Positions 11,309 through 24,050 of a DNA stretch of 64,000 nucleotides are shown here, in pieces. The position numbers and the translations under genes were made by a program. This stretch comes from Eucalyptus grandis (lineage: Eukaryota; Streptophyta; Magnoliopsida; Myrtales; Myrtaceae). Positions within the stretch are counted from its first letter, which is position 1, and each line of letters opens with the position of its first letter. The notes below the pieces were generated by a model, which had not been told where the DNA came from, did not search any database, and saw nothing but the letters and a program-made list of their open reading frames with translations. The stretch covers positions 18,154,910 through 18,218,909 of the forward strand of contig NC_052621.1 in the NCBI RefSeq assembly GCF_016545825.1, written 5' to 3'.

Positions 11309-14300
11309 TCGCTAACAAAATGAGAGAAGCTGGGTGCATTTTCTTTTGTCAATTAGAAAATGGTACATGTTTTATTTGTGTCGGAGGTCAGGACCTAGGA
11401 GGCATGGTGGTGATTGTTGGTCATTTTCAGTCAGCCAGTTTTCTTTATTGGTCACATTTGTACATTATCTCTATAGATGCATTATTGCGTAAAGTCGATG
11501 AATTTGTCATCTTCTCATAAAAAAAAGGTCAATCAGTTTGTCATCATTTCATTACTTTCTCTACTTTGCGGCTTCTTTGCATCAGCATGGGTACAGTCTA
11601 GCATCGATCACAAATGATAAGTGTTCTCAGATGCGTATGTAACTTTTGTATATTATGTGCACTTGCTTTACCACAAGCATAAAGGATTTCCTAATGACAT
11701 TACGGTATTTGAAACTTCTACTCAACAAGATCTTCATTCTTCTCTTTTAAGGGTAATTGCAGAATTAGTTTTGAACATATTGTATGAAAACTAATCCAGT
11801 TCTCAATTTTTCAATTGAACCTGGAAAAAAATCAATCAAGTCCTCTCAATAAAATCTTGCCTAATTTATTTGACATGATAACCTAGTCATTGCCGGCTAT
11901 TGTACATGTAGTGGTGACAACATAACGTGGGCTATTTTCAATAAAACATTGCTAGCCATTTTTTCTAGTTATTTTCGAGAAAATGTTAACACAAATGTCA
12001 TTACTTTCGTATAACGATATCCTTAATGCCAAAATTTTTATTGGATTACTAAAACGTTACTTAAAAAAAACGATAATTTAAGTGCTAACTTCGATATGGA
12101 ATGCCAAAAAATATGACATGGCATTATTTTATTGCAGATTCATTTATGTGCTTCATCGGAGAAATCAAATCAGCAAAAACCACAAAGAAATGATATTGTT
12201 TTAGATCTATCGATTAAACAAATATCTGAACAAATGCTAAGTTCAAAAAATTGCTTAACCAAATTAAAGAGGAAGAATCGAAGCCAATGTAGACAAGCGT
12301 AACCAAGCCACCAATCCAGTAAAGAATAAAACAATCTCTCAGCCACTTTCGGTTCGATTTTCCCTTATCCTTCACGATGGAAAAACCATTTTTTATTGCA
12401 TATTCTCATTCCATTAGCACAAAACGAGGATATGGAGACGACTGAATGAAAAAGTGATCAAACTGATTGATGGGTAAAAACGAAGCAACAAAATGTGAAA
12501 GAAAAATCACCAACACTTCCAGTGAATCCAGAAACAAATTTGAAAAACAATGGGGGCAAAATTGCTTATCTTCTTCAAAAGAACCTAACCCAAATTGCTT
12601 AAATTAGAGCAAAATTACCTTCTAAAATTTGAAATTGAGAGCAGGAGTAGGAGAATCGGCCCATAATCATGTAACGCGAAACAAATTAAACATGTTATAT
12701 CGTTGATTTTTCCAACTTAACCTAAATGTGATTCCTATCGATTTGTTCCATCAACTTGCCTTCGACTGATCTCTGCAACACATAATTGAGAAGATTGCTA
12801 GGCAATTTGTAGTCATCTTCGGAGTTCTGGAACACGATATCCTCGGCTATGTCATTAGTAGTGCACTAACAAGAGTAGTATAGAGAAGACCAAAAACGCC
12901 CCAAATAAAAAAAGCATATTGAGATCACACAAAGAGGGAAAGAAGGAGACAGGAAATGAAAGGTGACCGTTTAGTCCCATTTGCCAAATCATCTTCTTCA
13001 TTTTCCACTTTGGACTTGAATTTGTTTTAGAATAACCATGTAAAACTAGAAAATATATTATTAAAGTTATCTTGAACTTTTAGCTAGAATTTGTCGTTGG
13101 GGACATTTAAATGATCTAACGAATATTTTAGCATCAAAGTGAGTATCGTATAAAAGTTATGGTACTACTATTGTAATTTTCTGATCTTTCCTTCTTTATC
13201 ACACACAAGCTCCTCTTATTGTTCATTACTTGAAGCTCTGGCTCGCTCTGCCAAAGCTCATCTCCTGCTTGTCCATCACTGCCCACAATGTTGCCTGGAA
13301 CTTCGGCGGCGTTCTTCCACCACTGTTGACCTTGCTCAACCGTCGGCACCCATCGTCGTCATCTCCAATGAGCCAAACCGAGTGCCCATGTTTTTGGTTC
13401 TCTATTTTTAAAGTTCAAGAGGGTGTTGGCAACCTCCATGGCCAAAAATGGCGACCTTGAACTCCATATTCGCGGGTGAGAGAAACAAAGTCAGAGAGAC
13501 TAATCACAGTGGTAGAGGCTCTCGGCCTCGTACAACGATGGTGGCTGCGGCTGTTCGAGCAAGGCCGGCGATTGTGGCAACACACCGCTAGAGGCCCATG
13601 CGGGTGTAGGCAGCGCGGACAAGCATCGGAGGAGCCTTAGCCGAGCGATCGAGAAGATGATGAACGTAAAAAGAGAAGCTCATGTGTGGAAAATAAGCAA
13701 ATAAGACAGAAAAAATGCAAAAGAATTTCAAAAGATTCAGTAAAAAAAATGCCATCATTTCAATTGAAAATAGTCCATATAAAGCCGTCACTGATATACT
13801 TAGGAGGGTTGACAATCTGGACTCCCAAGTTAGATAAATTAGACAAGATTTGACCGAGATGTCTTGATTACATTTTCTGTTTATTTAGGATTACGTTGAC
13901 TCGACTTAAAGGTTGAGGTCTCACTTGATTTTCTTAGGTTTATGATTGATAGTGCAAATACCCCCTCTCTTTTCACCTCTTTTTTGACAATGGCGTTGAA
14001 GGAGTTTTGAATGACTTGTCCAAAGAACCCACGTGTCAAGGAAATAAACCAACGTTACGAGAAGAGGTTGACAGAAAATAAAGCACACCCAACCGTATGG
14101 CATCTAAATTAAACATCACAAAAACCTCATAGAATTAGCAACCAGAACAATATCTCAACTAATGAAAAGGTTACGCGTGCATTGATTCTCAGAACAATTT
14201 GATCGCTACAGAGCATTTTACATTGTCAGGATGCCAACTGTCCTTAATGGCGGACATTTGTGTAGATATATTGACAATTGTCGATGAAAGTCAACCCTTG

Positions 14301-15118
14301 CCAGCCGCAATGACCCACTTAGAAAGTTGTCTATAGAAGGAAAGAGAGTCGTCTAGGTAAGGGGTTGGATTCTTTAAAATCCTAATTTGAGTATTAGCAT
14401 CCTCCTTCCCATCCAATCACCGACTTAATCATCCAAGGCGCCACTTCCGGTTCTAAACCCGGATGCCTTATCTCGAATTTGTTCTGCAGATCCATTTTAG
14501 AAGTTCAGCATTAGCAGTTTGGCGCCGTCCTTACGAAATGGCTAAGCTGTTTTGTCTTTCTTTAGAATTTCAAAACTATTCCTTCCGTAGTCTTTTGTTA
14601 TTCCGTTCCGGGATGGATGGCCAATGCTGCTTTCTCAGTTCTCAAAATACCAAGTCTGACCCGGCGATTCCCGGACAAATGTCTCCACCATTCTCAACAA
14701 AATTTCCCTACCATATAGTGGGCCATAAGGCTATCCCCATCATCCTCCGAATCCTTCTCCACAACCTTCTTACGGTTATGAATTCTATGTTCCTCCACGT
14801 TGTGCTCCTCTCTTCGGGGTTAATTATGTTACTTGCTGGAAAGCAATGTGGATCAGCTTCTGATAGCTTTTCCTGGAGGGCCCAGATGTAAGTTCCTGGA
14901 CTAACGATTCCTGGAAATGCTTTGACAGATGATTGAACGAGTTTTGGGAGTGAGTCCGGTGTGAGGGAAGAAGGGTCAATCTCGGTGGGAAAGCAAAGGG
15001 CCGACCACCCCTTTAAAGAAATGGAATGTAAGATCCTAGATGTTCTCCGGAGGCTCAACGAAACAAAGCCGTAGGGGTCAAGTTCTGGCTATAATGATCT
15101 CCATTTATCGAAGAAATA
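11309..15118. other. intergenic, no gene recognised
   Basis: The first 250 bases are the likely 3' untranslated region of the carboxylesterase; no clear AATAAA signal stands out. Around 11760-12000 are phrases of the type seen in long-inverted-repeat MITEs (caattgaacctgg, ccggctattgtac), but I could not pair the ends. The stretch 13200-13640 is more GC-rich, without a consistent reading frame. At 14460-14900 a 142-codon open frame just before the next gag remnant may be part of the same dead element; I recognise no motif in it. Confidence 0.4.
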
Positions 15119-15662
15119 ATGACGGCTAATCTCTGGAAGGGGTTTAGACTCCCTCATTTGAATACTTATGATGGCTCGAGAGATCCCCTTGATCACCTGG
15201 AGGCATTCCGGGCCATGATGATGTTACATGCCGCTCCCGACGCGATTATATCCCATGCCTTCCCAGCCACTTTGACCAAGGCGGCAAGAATATGGTATAG
15301 TCACCTTTCGTCTGCGCTCTGTCAGCTCGTTTTGTGAAGTGGTTGATCTATTCTGAGATCACTTTTCCAACTGCCTTCCGCTTCAAAAAATGGAAAACTT
15401 CTTGTTGGCTGTAAAGCGAAAAAGCCCTGAAGAAGCCCTTAAAGAAAACTTGCGCGAGTTTAGCCATTGCGAGCTAATCTCGACCTTATCCCAAATAGTA
15501 CCAACTCGGGGTTTTAATCTCAAATACCACTTATAGAATGAGAGGTCGGAAGAAGGAAAAGCCCTGCACTTGCCTGATTTGGGAGATTACACACACTCCC
15601 TAATGGAATCCCCATGTATAAGAAGAACTTCGCAGGTAAATCGAGGGAAAGGGGACCTAAAT
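15119..15662 (+). pseudogene. Ty3/Gypsy gag fragment
   Basis: The first 72 codons contain LNTYDGSRDPLDHLEAFR and LTKAARIWYSHL, which closely match the retrotransposon gag family (YDG..DP.DHL..F...W..L). After a stop the homology continues in other frames with FLLAVKRKSPEEALKENLREF and HLPDLGDYTH. The fragment ends at a run of about 20 T residues (15678-15697). No protease or polymerase follows, so this is a relic. Confidence 0.8.
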
Positions 15663-15699
15663 GGCCGAGGAATATGTTTTTTTTTTTTTTTTTTTTTAA

Positions 15700-16080
15700 G
15701 AATTAATACCATGAAAAAAACCCCAACTAGTACACCTGTAACATATTTATTCCAAACTGATTTTTTTACTACTAAAACCTCAAACCACTACACTTATGAT
15801 AAATTCACCTAAAACTAATTTTTTTTTATCATCAAAAATTACTAAATTGAATTAATATCACAAAAAATCACAAACTGACATACCTATGACAAATAGAGGG
15901 TAAACTTCTAAACTAGTATACTCATCAATTGCCACGTGTTATCCAACTTTGGCAATTTTATGGAAAAATTTTAATGGACACTAACGGAAAATAAATTTGT
16001 TACAAGTGTATCAATTTGGGCAAAGTTTTCATAGATATATTAATTTAGGGATTTTGATGATATTAACTCATTTTAAATTA
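15700..16080. mobile_element. possible MITE with long terminal inverted repeats
   Basis: The left end (gaattaataccatgaaaaaa, then gtacacctgtaacatatttat) resembles the reverse complement of the right end (gagttaatatcatcaaaat, then gatacacttgtaacaaattt). Between them is a caattgccacgtg phrase. No coding capacity is seen and no target duplication was identified, so the boundaries are approximate. Confidence 0.45.
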
Positions 16081-18002
16081 AGGGCCTAAAATCACTTATC
16101 CTAGAACTCGTCAATTTAGTCGAGGACTTGAAGGAGATAATTCCCATGTTCGTCCTCATTTTGAGTCTGTCGAAGATAATCAAGTATGCATGTGGCCTAA
16201 ATGTAAGGTTTTCGGTTTTCGGAGCCATGGGATTAGCAAGATGCATTGCTATGAAGGTTTTGGAGCTTAGAATGGATAGGAATAAAACAATCTCATGTGT
16301 CTCTATATGTGTTTTTTCTGAATTATCAGTCTGTTTTCGGAATTAGGAATTGCCGAACTCAAATTATGAAGACCTAATGTCTTAATATCGTGTAAATCTA
16401 GGTTTTTCACATTCTTTTATTCTTTCAATTTCAGCCTTAATTAAACAATGGACTTTAAATCACAAGGGCTAAGTCTCATTGAATGTAAATGAGTGGAACT
16501 TTGATTAAACCGAGCTCAATTAAGGCCCTCCCCATCTTTATGAATTTCGGCCAGCCCTTAGTGTGCATGAGCTTGGCCAAATTCCACTTTTTGTGGGTTC
16601 AATTGATGATAGACTTGATTCCTTTAGGGTTTATTTTGATTAAACTCAAAGCCTTTAATTTTAAGGAGCTAAATTCAATTAAAATTTAATTGCTATTTTG
16701 GCTTGGAAATTTCGGCCACTTGCTTCCCTTGTGCTGGCCAAATCTTGCTTGTAGTACAGGCCCAATCCACATTACTGATTTAGGTCCACTCAATGTTCCT
16801 TAAAATTATATACTATGCAATTTGATTATAATTTTTATTTTTTTTTTTATGTAATTAATTTTAAATGGTTAGCCAAAATTTAAGTGTCAGCACATAGTAC
16901 GTATACACATAGTACATATAATAAACTCAATTTAAATGTCAAATCTAATAGGCTCTACATGGGACCAATCATTTTCAATTATCGAGATCCCACTTACTAA
17001 ATATACTAGCCGTATAATAATCTCCCCAACACCAGAGAATGGGAATGAAAAGACCAGGAGTCGACCATGCTTTTCACCAGAGCATCCCTTCTTTTTTTTC
17101 TCTTTTCCGGATGACCAGACCGACCCATTACTCCGCGCTGAAGTGACTCTTCGAAAGAAACGAAATAAAAAAGAAAGAAATTAAAGGGGGAAACAAAAAG
17201 GAAACCGACAAGACTAAAGCAGAGGAATAAGTGATGAGGAAGAAGATAGCATGCAAAGATTCCGCGGCGGTCCTTTACACCACGTTGGTCAAAAGAATAT
17301 CTGTCAACTTTCTGTCGACATAATGTTCTCCTCTCATGTCGATTTTTTTGCGTGACATCGCAAAATCAAACGGCTGAGAATTGAAATTTAAAAAATAAAA
17401 AATAAAAAACTTTTTGGAAAGCATATTTTTTAGAAAAGTTGGATAATAAACATTAAAAATGTTTTCAAAAGGATAATTGAAACTCACAGAAATTCTATGC
17501 GTTTTATTTTAATAGATAACCCTAGCAAGAGATATGACGATACTCCACCATATATATTATAGGAGTAAATGCACTCAAGGTCCTAAAATTTGTTAAGAAA
17601 GTACAATTGAGTCCTACAATTTTCAAAATATACAATCAAATATTTATATTAACTCCGTTTATCTTGACTAACAAAAAATGGTAATACAGCTTTTATTTAT
17701 TTATTTTCTTTTCCTTACTTGGCCCCGACGTCATTTTGGTCCAAATATGATTTTTAATCTAAATATTATTTAAATTAATCTTTGAATGAGTCCATATGTA
17801 ACCCAGTCTTTGAGCACAATTTTTTTTTTTTTTATGGTGGACTAAATTAGTCAAATTGATGATCACCCATTTAGTCCCTCTAACATCATTGGTGCAGATA
17901 AGGTAATTATAAATGCTATCATTTTCTAGATGCCATGGAATGTTTAATGTCTATCTTAAATTTAATATAAAAAGACTAAATATGGTAGCTAAAATTTAGG
18001 CA
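16081..18002. other. intergenic, no gene recognised
   Basis: AT-rich with short open frames only. The phrase ctcaaggtcctaaaatttg near 17575 and similar phrases up to 17990 again resemble degenerate inverted-repeat elements. Nothing can be assigned. Confidence 0.35.
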
Positions 18003-18816
18003 TCACCTATAGGAAATAGCCATCTCATGATAAACTCTTTGGTCTTCCTCACCACGAATCATGACTAGCTTCCCTTCAATTACAAACTTCACCATTTGAT
18101 TCAAGTTTGAAGGTATGGCACCCACATTGTGGATCCATGGATGGCCCAATAAGAAATTAAAAGTAGTAGGGATGTCCAACACTTGGAATTCAATATTGAA
18201 TAATGATCTGCATGTCAAGATTAATTTCACCCACCACCTCCTTCTTCGTTCCATTGAATGCTCGTAAGAAAGTTTTAGCAACACAAATTTTGGACAACTC
18301 CACACCAAGGCATTGCAAAGTCGCCAAAGGAATATGATTAAAGCGGATCCATTATCAATAACCACTCAAACCATATGAGTAGCCTTGCACTTAACCAAAA
18401 TGTAGAGAGCTTTTACATGCCCCTTTCTTCAACAGGGAATTCTCTGTTGGAAAAGGCTATTTGATTTTTGAGCAGGATGGATTCTATGAATTTCTCTAGT
18501 TTGTCATGCTCGATTGTCTCGGGAACATGTACTTTGCTTAACACTTTCATGAAGGACTTTTGGTGTTTAACAAAAGCTACAAAAGCTTGAGTAGAGAGAT
18601 TTGCACAAGTATCTTATGCAATTGGTCTACCACATTATAGTCGCTTGCCTTGATTGCGGCTGGGAATTTCTTAGGCTCTTCACCAATAATAGCTTGATAG
18701 GTTGTGAGTTGGCTTGAGCAAGCACTCCCGGACCTTGTAAGTAGATTAATATCCATGCCACATGACCAAGGAATTGCTTTGTTGTGAGCATAGGCATAGG
18801 GTTGTGGAACATCAAT
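18003..18816 (-). pseudogene. Ty3/Gypsy protease-region remnant (3' part, minus strand)
   Basis: Read on the minus strand, this is a decayed plant Gypsy polyprotein. From 18837 down are PQPYAYAHNKAIPW and SDYNVVDQLHKI. Then come KSFMKVLSKVHVPETIEHDK and a retropepsin-like part, MVIDNGSALI then FNIEFQVLDIPTTFNFLLGHPW, ending with VIEGKLVMIRGEEDQRVYHE. Several stops and frameshifts break it. It is interrupted at 18816/18817 by the large solo LTR, and sequence of the same kind resumes beyond 22059. Confidence 0.75.
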
Positions 18817-21800
18817 TGTGACATCCCGATTTTCCAATTTTATTTTCAGTAAAATGAGACTGGCATTTTCATCTGCACGTGTATAGTTCTTTTCTCTAAT
18901 TGGCCACTCACGAGAAGACTAGTCTATCAGGTGAAACCATTAAGAGATTCTAATGCATAAGACTCGAGAATTTGACCAGGAAGCGACCTTTCGACCGAGC
19001 TAATCTGTAAGGGTCAATACAGCATAGTTAAAAATCAATTAGAGACCGGAGATAAGTCGACTCGACAAACGCATGTGATCAAGTGTGGGTGATTCCACAA
19101 GATCACACAATTCTTGTTGATCAGCACTGAACCGATTTTTCTGTCATTTTGGTACCTTGTGTCCGTATTTGAAACCTTAAAATTCCCACGATAACTGAGA
19201 GTTGCCAATGTGTCGAAGATGTACATTATGGCTTGAAAATAATCAACCACAGGTCAAATGCACAAAAATTCCTAAAAGCTACCCTATAGATTAGGACGCG
19301 TTAGGATCGCACCAGAGTGAAATTAACCGTGAAATTGAAAAAAATTGATGTACAAATATTCAAAATTCGTATGCCATGGTGAATGAAGCAAAATGGACCC
19401 ATTGGAAGATTGTAGAGGAAGATTGGAGGTGAGTGGATGGTGATGTCATGTGAGGTCATGATGGGGCCAAGTTGGAGGGGGTTTGCACAAGTGGAAGAAG
19501 CCCATTGGCTCACCAAAAGTGGGGCTCTCACATCACACTTCATCTCCTTCCTTGAATCAAGGATTTCCTTGGGAGTTGGAGAAGAGAGAGAGAAGCCGTG
19601 CGAACTAGAAGCCCGGCCGGCCTCCCTCTTCGCTCTACGCACGCCCGCACGCCACCGAAGTCCCTCGCTATCGCCGCTCCACTCGTCCGCGTGCACTACT
19701 CCGCGTGCCTGCTCGCTACTTCGGTCCTTCCGTCGTTGTTCCGTTCGCCGTCCAGTGTCGTCGTCCGTTTGTCTAGGCCACATCTTAACCTCTCCGCCGT
19801 TGCTTGCGCAGTCGTGGTGGCCATCCAACTCGTTGGAGAGTCACCACGAGCCAGCCGAAGCCAACTTGCTATGCTCCACCGCTGCTTGTGCGACCCTGAC
19901 CGTTCAAGCCATCGTCCAGTTGCTGCTCATCATCACCAAGGCCGCCGGAGGTCTTCACTAGTCGCCGTGAGCCACCACCAGTCACCACTTGAGCTACCGT
20001 CGTCCATCCCCGCCGTTTCTCCGCCTATCTAGCCACCAACGCTTCCTCTTCCAGCCAAGGTCAGTAGCTGGAAGTTCCAGCAAGCTTCAGATCTTCAAGG
20101 CCCATTTTGGGTGCCTTCCAGTCTCACTTGGTGTCGCTGCGTGGAGGTTTATCGACCGCCTCGCCATTGTTTTCGCCATGAACTCATCGGAAAGCGATTA
20201 TTGTGAGTTTAACCTCCTAAACCTTGATTAAAGGGTTAATGATGCTTTAGGAGGTTTAGTTTAAGTTAAGTGAGATTAACTTGTTAGCTTAGTTTGGGTA
20301 AGTGTGGATTAGATTAAGGGGTGTGATTAGTTTAATGTATGTTTAATTAAGGCTAAGTAGATGTTTAGATTATTATAATCTTGACTAGATTGTAATTGTT
20401 TATTTTTGAATAAATAAATATTTCGAAATTATTTAATTATTTAATAATATTTTATATTATATAAAATTATTAAAATATTATTATTTAATTAATTTTCGGA
20501 ATAAATTTAATTATTTATTATTTCCAAAATTATTCCGAGATCTTAAATTGTCAAAATTTTACGCTAATCACTGTTATGCATTCAGATTATGAATTTGATG
20601 GTTGGATATTGCAAATTGAGTGTTGATTGTAAAAAAATGTGGACTTTATTCAGAAAATCTTAAGTGTCGGGTTTTGATACTAAAATTGGATTTTAAGGAT
20701 TATATTAAATGGTGGGGTTTGAAAAAGGTAAGATATTAGTTTTCTGATTTGAAATTAACGTGTCCCCACACACGTGAATAATTTCTTGAACATTTTTTAA
20801 TATAAAGAAAAGAGGCCGGGATCACTATTTTAAATGGAAGCATTGAGTGAAATGCAAGGTGTCCTAAGCCAAGTATGAATTTATTGTGTGTTAATTAAGA
20901 GGAAATTGTCTCAAGCTGTTGAGCCGGACTTGCCCCTATATGGGATGCCCCATACAACGGATGCGGGTCACAGTAGATTATGGGCCCATGCTCCTTCGGG
21001 AACGCCGTCAACGTAATAACGAAGCTGTGCTCCAAGGTGGGGAGATGATGCCTGACTAAACGCCAATAGATAGTTGAATTGCAAGTAGGCTATGTTCATG
21101 TGTAGTAGTGAATAAAAATTGGAACGCAAGCTATGGTTGTTGATTATGTGAAAGTGATTACGCTCCAATTGTTTAAGTTTTTACTACTACTTGTGATTAA
21201 GTGATTCGAACTGTACTAACTTGCAGGTTGGAAATAAGGCAAGGTAAGTCTTTTGTGTGATGTGGTTAAGCCACCCTTGGGTGTATTTTATTTCTAATAG
21301 GAGTTTAGGAGGTGAACTTGCTGAGACAATGTCTCACCCCCTTGTGGGCCAAACATTTTTAGGACCGTAGATGGCGATACCCCATGAGCGATATGGTATT
21401 CCCGTGCAGATTATCGAGCAGGTACATAGTTTTCCTGATCCTGGAAGCCATTGGATCTATGAGCTTGTGTCCATGCTCGTTAGGATGCCTCATCGATACA
21501 AAGCATGGTTCCGCTTTGGAATCAATGGTTTTAGGATTGGTCCTCTAAGGAGTTTTAATATTACACCTGCTGTTGTCGAGGCTATCCTAAGTGAGGGCAT
21601 AGTTGACCCTCCCGATGGTGGGGGTGGAGGACCCGTCGTCTTTGAAGGTTGATCAGTTAGAAATGGGATCAATGAATGAGTCCAACTAATAGTCATAGGA
21701 TTGTTCCTTCTTTTTAGTGGACTAATCCTTTTTGTAGACTGACCATTTTGGTGTAACTAAACTCTAGTGTGATTATCTATGAAAGTATGTTTGTTGGTGA

Positions 21801-22054
21801 ATGAGTTGGTTTCTATGTTTGTTGGTGAATGAGTTGGTTTCCTGTATGTTTGTTGGTGAATGAGTTGGTTTCCTGTATGTTTGTTGGTGAATGAGTTGGT
21901 TTCCTACTTTCCTATCCCGCAAGTCTTGTCAGAGGTTTTATAATACGTTCTGCATGCGCATATAAAATGAATGGGGTCGGCGACACTACCTGAAAATGTC
22001 GCATTTGCATGACCATGGCAGGTTGTTCGTGCGCTCGGGGTTTCGGGCGTGACG
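18817..22054 (+). mobile_element. 3.2-kb solo LTR (Ty3/Gypsy, Tekay/Del-like)
   Basis: It begins TGTGACATCCCGA and ends GGGTTTCGGGCGTGACG. It is flanked by a 5-bp target duplication TCAAT at 18812-18816 and 22055-22059. The start and the long length resemble plant Tekay/Del LTRs. The final G in place of the usual A (TG...CG rather than TG...CA) is a departure. There is no internal retrotransposon coding region and only one LTR, so it is most simply a solo LTR left by recombination. It carries a GC-rich segment (about 19600-20100) that creates long but unrelated open frames on both strands, and a short tandem repeat near its 3' end. Its insertion splits the minus-strand Gypsy remnant. Confidence 0.75.
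21786..21904 (+). repeat. four tandem copies of a 28-31-bp unit in the solo LTR
   Basis: Copies of tatgtttgttggtgaatgag plus ttggtttc(ctg) begin at 21786, 21814, 21845 and 21876. The first interval is 28 bp and the next two are 31 bp. The copies are nearly identical. Confidence 0.9.
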
Positions 22055-22059
22055 TCAAT

Positions 22060-23569
22060 CATTATCCTTTCATCAGTTGGTGGCACATCAACTGTTGATT
22101 ATTCATGGTATGATTTGTCTTCATGTGGCAGCATATAAATCGACAAAGGATCTACCTTGTCCTTTCCGATATTCAATGCAGTGAATTTCTCATCCTAATC
22201 AATAATTACTTGGATGATAGTAGGAGCTATACCGGTGTTGTCAGTATATACAATCATCTTAGTTTCGACCATATATCAAACCCTTTCCTTCATAAGAGTG
22301 ATAACTCTATAAAAATAGAGTTATTTTACCTATTTTAGGCAACAATTAATGCAATATCTATGAGAAAATATTTGGATTTCCTTTTAATTATTTGAATTTT
22401 CATTGTTTATGCAGAATAATGAGATATGAAAAAAATAAGGAAAACAATGGCAAAACTCAGGAATTCAAATAAAAAAAGCAATGGAAGATGGATGTCAAAT
22501 CAGGGAATCTTTGATTTTGTTCTCTAATGTTATTTGCAAGCGTTGTGAGATAGATATCTTGGATATATCATATAAATAGGAGAACATGGAGAGCCAGAGG
22601 GAAGTTAGGCTTTTGTTAAATCGTTTTTCATTGTTCTGAGAATTTTTCAAGTATTTTGAGGAGAAGACCAAAATGATGACAGAATTCTGGTTCTTTAATT
22701 CAAAATGCTGAGTTTAATTTATATTTTTATTTCTTATTCTACTAAGTTCTAATTTTCTTTTGTTAGGGCTACGATGTAATCTAACCATGATGATGTGAAT
22801 TTGATGATTTTTATGTTTTGCAATTGATTTCATTCATGTGAGTTATATATTATTGTGCTTAATGCCTTTAAGTGACTGGCCACCACTTGAATGATCTGAT
22901 GTGCATATTTGAGACTGAGAAGTTCATTATAATATGTAACCATAAATTAAACATGGATAGAGATATACCGTGTTATTTGTGTAGCTTTCGGTGATAAGGT
23001 GATCCAAAAGACTCATTGTAAACCGGGAATATTCATAATGGGCCATACATATATGTTTATTTTAATTCACATAGAGATATATTGGATTAATAAACTGAGT
23101 AGGTTTGCTATACCTAGAGATAGGATAGTAAATAGATTAGGAAATTTTGCTATCACATATTTGATATCGTTCTTATACCCACAACAATTTAAAATTCATA
23201 TCTAGTGGTTATGGTGAAATTGGATGTTCTAACATATTTATCTAATTGATTTACTACATTTAGTCTCCAAATTTTGTTTTTAATTTATTCTCAATTATAT
23301 TTTGATCGATTAGATAAATTTTAGAATTAATCTATTTTAGTATTTAATTAGTTTATTAATCATCGATCTTTGTGGGACGATACTCTTTCTTATCATTATA
23401 TTACTTGTTCGATACGTTCACTTGCATTTAGAATTTTACGAACAAAGAGAAAGAAGGATTTTCATCTTTTAGGTAGTATCTAGCTCTAACTAATTCGTCA
23501 TAAATGTCAATAACATGTGCTTTCAAATTCTTCTCTTTCCCGCATCAAAACTAAAAATGGTATTCACAT
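22060..23569. other. LTR-like sequence in plus orientation, no gene
   Basis: After about 40 bases continuous with the split Gypsy remnant comes a TATA-like motif (catataaataggag, near 22569) and a leader-like stretch. Near 23360-23430 is the phrase tttgtgggacgatactc followed by gttcgatacgttcacttgc, which resembles the end of Athila/Tat-type LTRs. Boundaries could not be fixed. Confidence 0.35.
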
Positions 23570-24050
23570 ATTTTTTTGCAAGATTGGATAATGGATTCTT
23601 CTAGACATTTGGTTGAGCGGCCTATGAGGAAAATGCTTCATGTCCAAGAGGTTTTGGACTCCATGCCTTAGGGTAAGGCAATCATTAGTTGAATGCTCTA
23701 TTTCTCCCATGTGGTAATCATAGGTCTTTGACGGGTCATGGTTGGAAAATTACTCGAATTGCTTTGCTTAGGATTAGGCTCCTTTGGCTCATTGGAATGT
23801 AAGCCCTTCTTCTAGAGGATCATAAAAAATGTGGATAGTGGCCAGGAAGAGGCGTAAACCGTTTTGTATTATTTTGGCAACCAGAGGATTAGCACCCTCC
23901 CCCCCCCCTCCTTCGCCTGGTTACACCCCAGCAATTTGGATTATCGGAGTACAATTCAATTGAGAGGTCAAATTAATCTCAGTAGCAGGTTCATTCTCTT
24001 TCTTAGCAGTATACCTTTTAGTAGTTAAAGCTTGCTTAGTAGCCCATCTT
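23570..24050 (-). pseudogene. Ty3/Gypsy gag zinc-knuckle remnant (minus strand)
   Basis: The minus-strand translation of about 23600-23740 reads YDYHMGEIEHSTNDC followed by VQNLLDMKHF. This fits the degenerate zinc-knuckle region of plant Gypsy gag proteins (C.YH.G..GHST..C..L...VQ.L). It has the same orientation as the protease remnant at 18003-18816 and lies upstream of it on that strand. The two may be pieces of one old element separated by later insertions. Confidence 0.6.

Noticed and set aside
19301..20231. Open frames of up to 175 codons on both strands
   Set aside because: They lie in the GC-rich part of the 3.2-kb solo LTR, overlap each other on opposite strands and match no protein family I know.
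21778..21905. Direct repeats that might suggest a CRISPR array
   Set aside because: The copies are contiguous with no variable spacers, lie inside a plant LTR, and CRISPR arrays are not expected in plant nuclear DNA.
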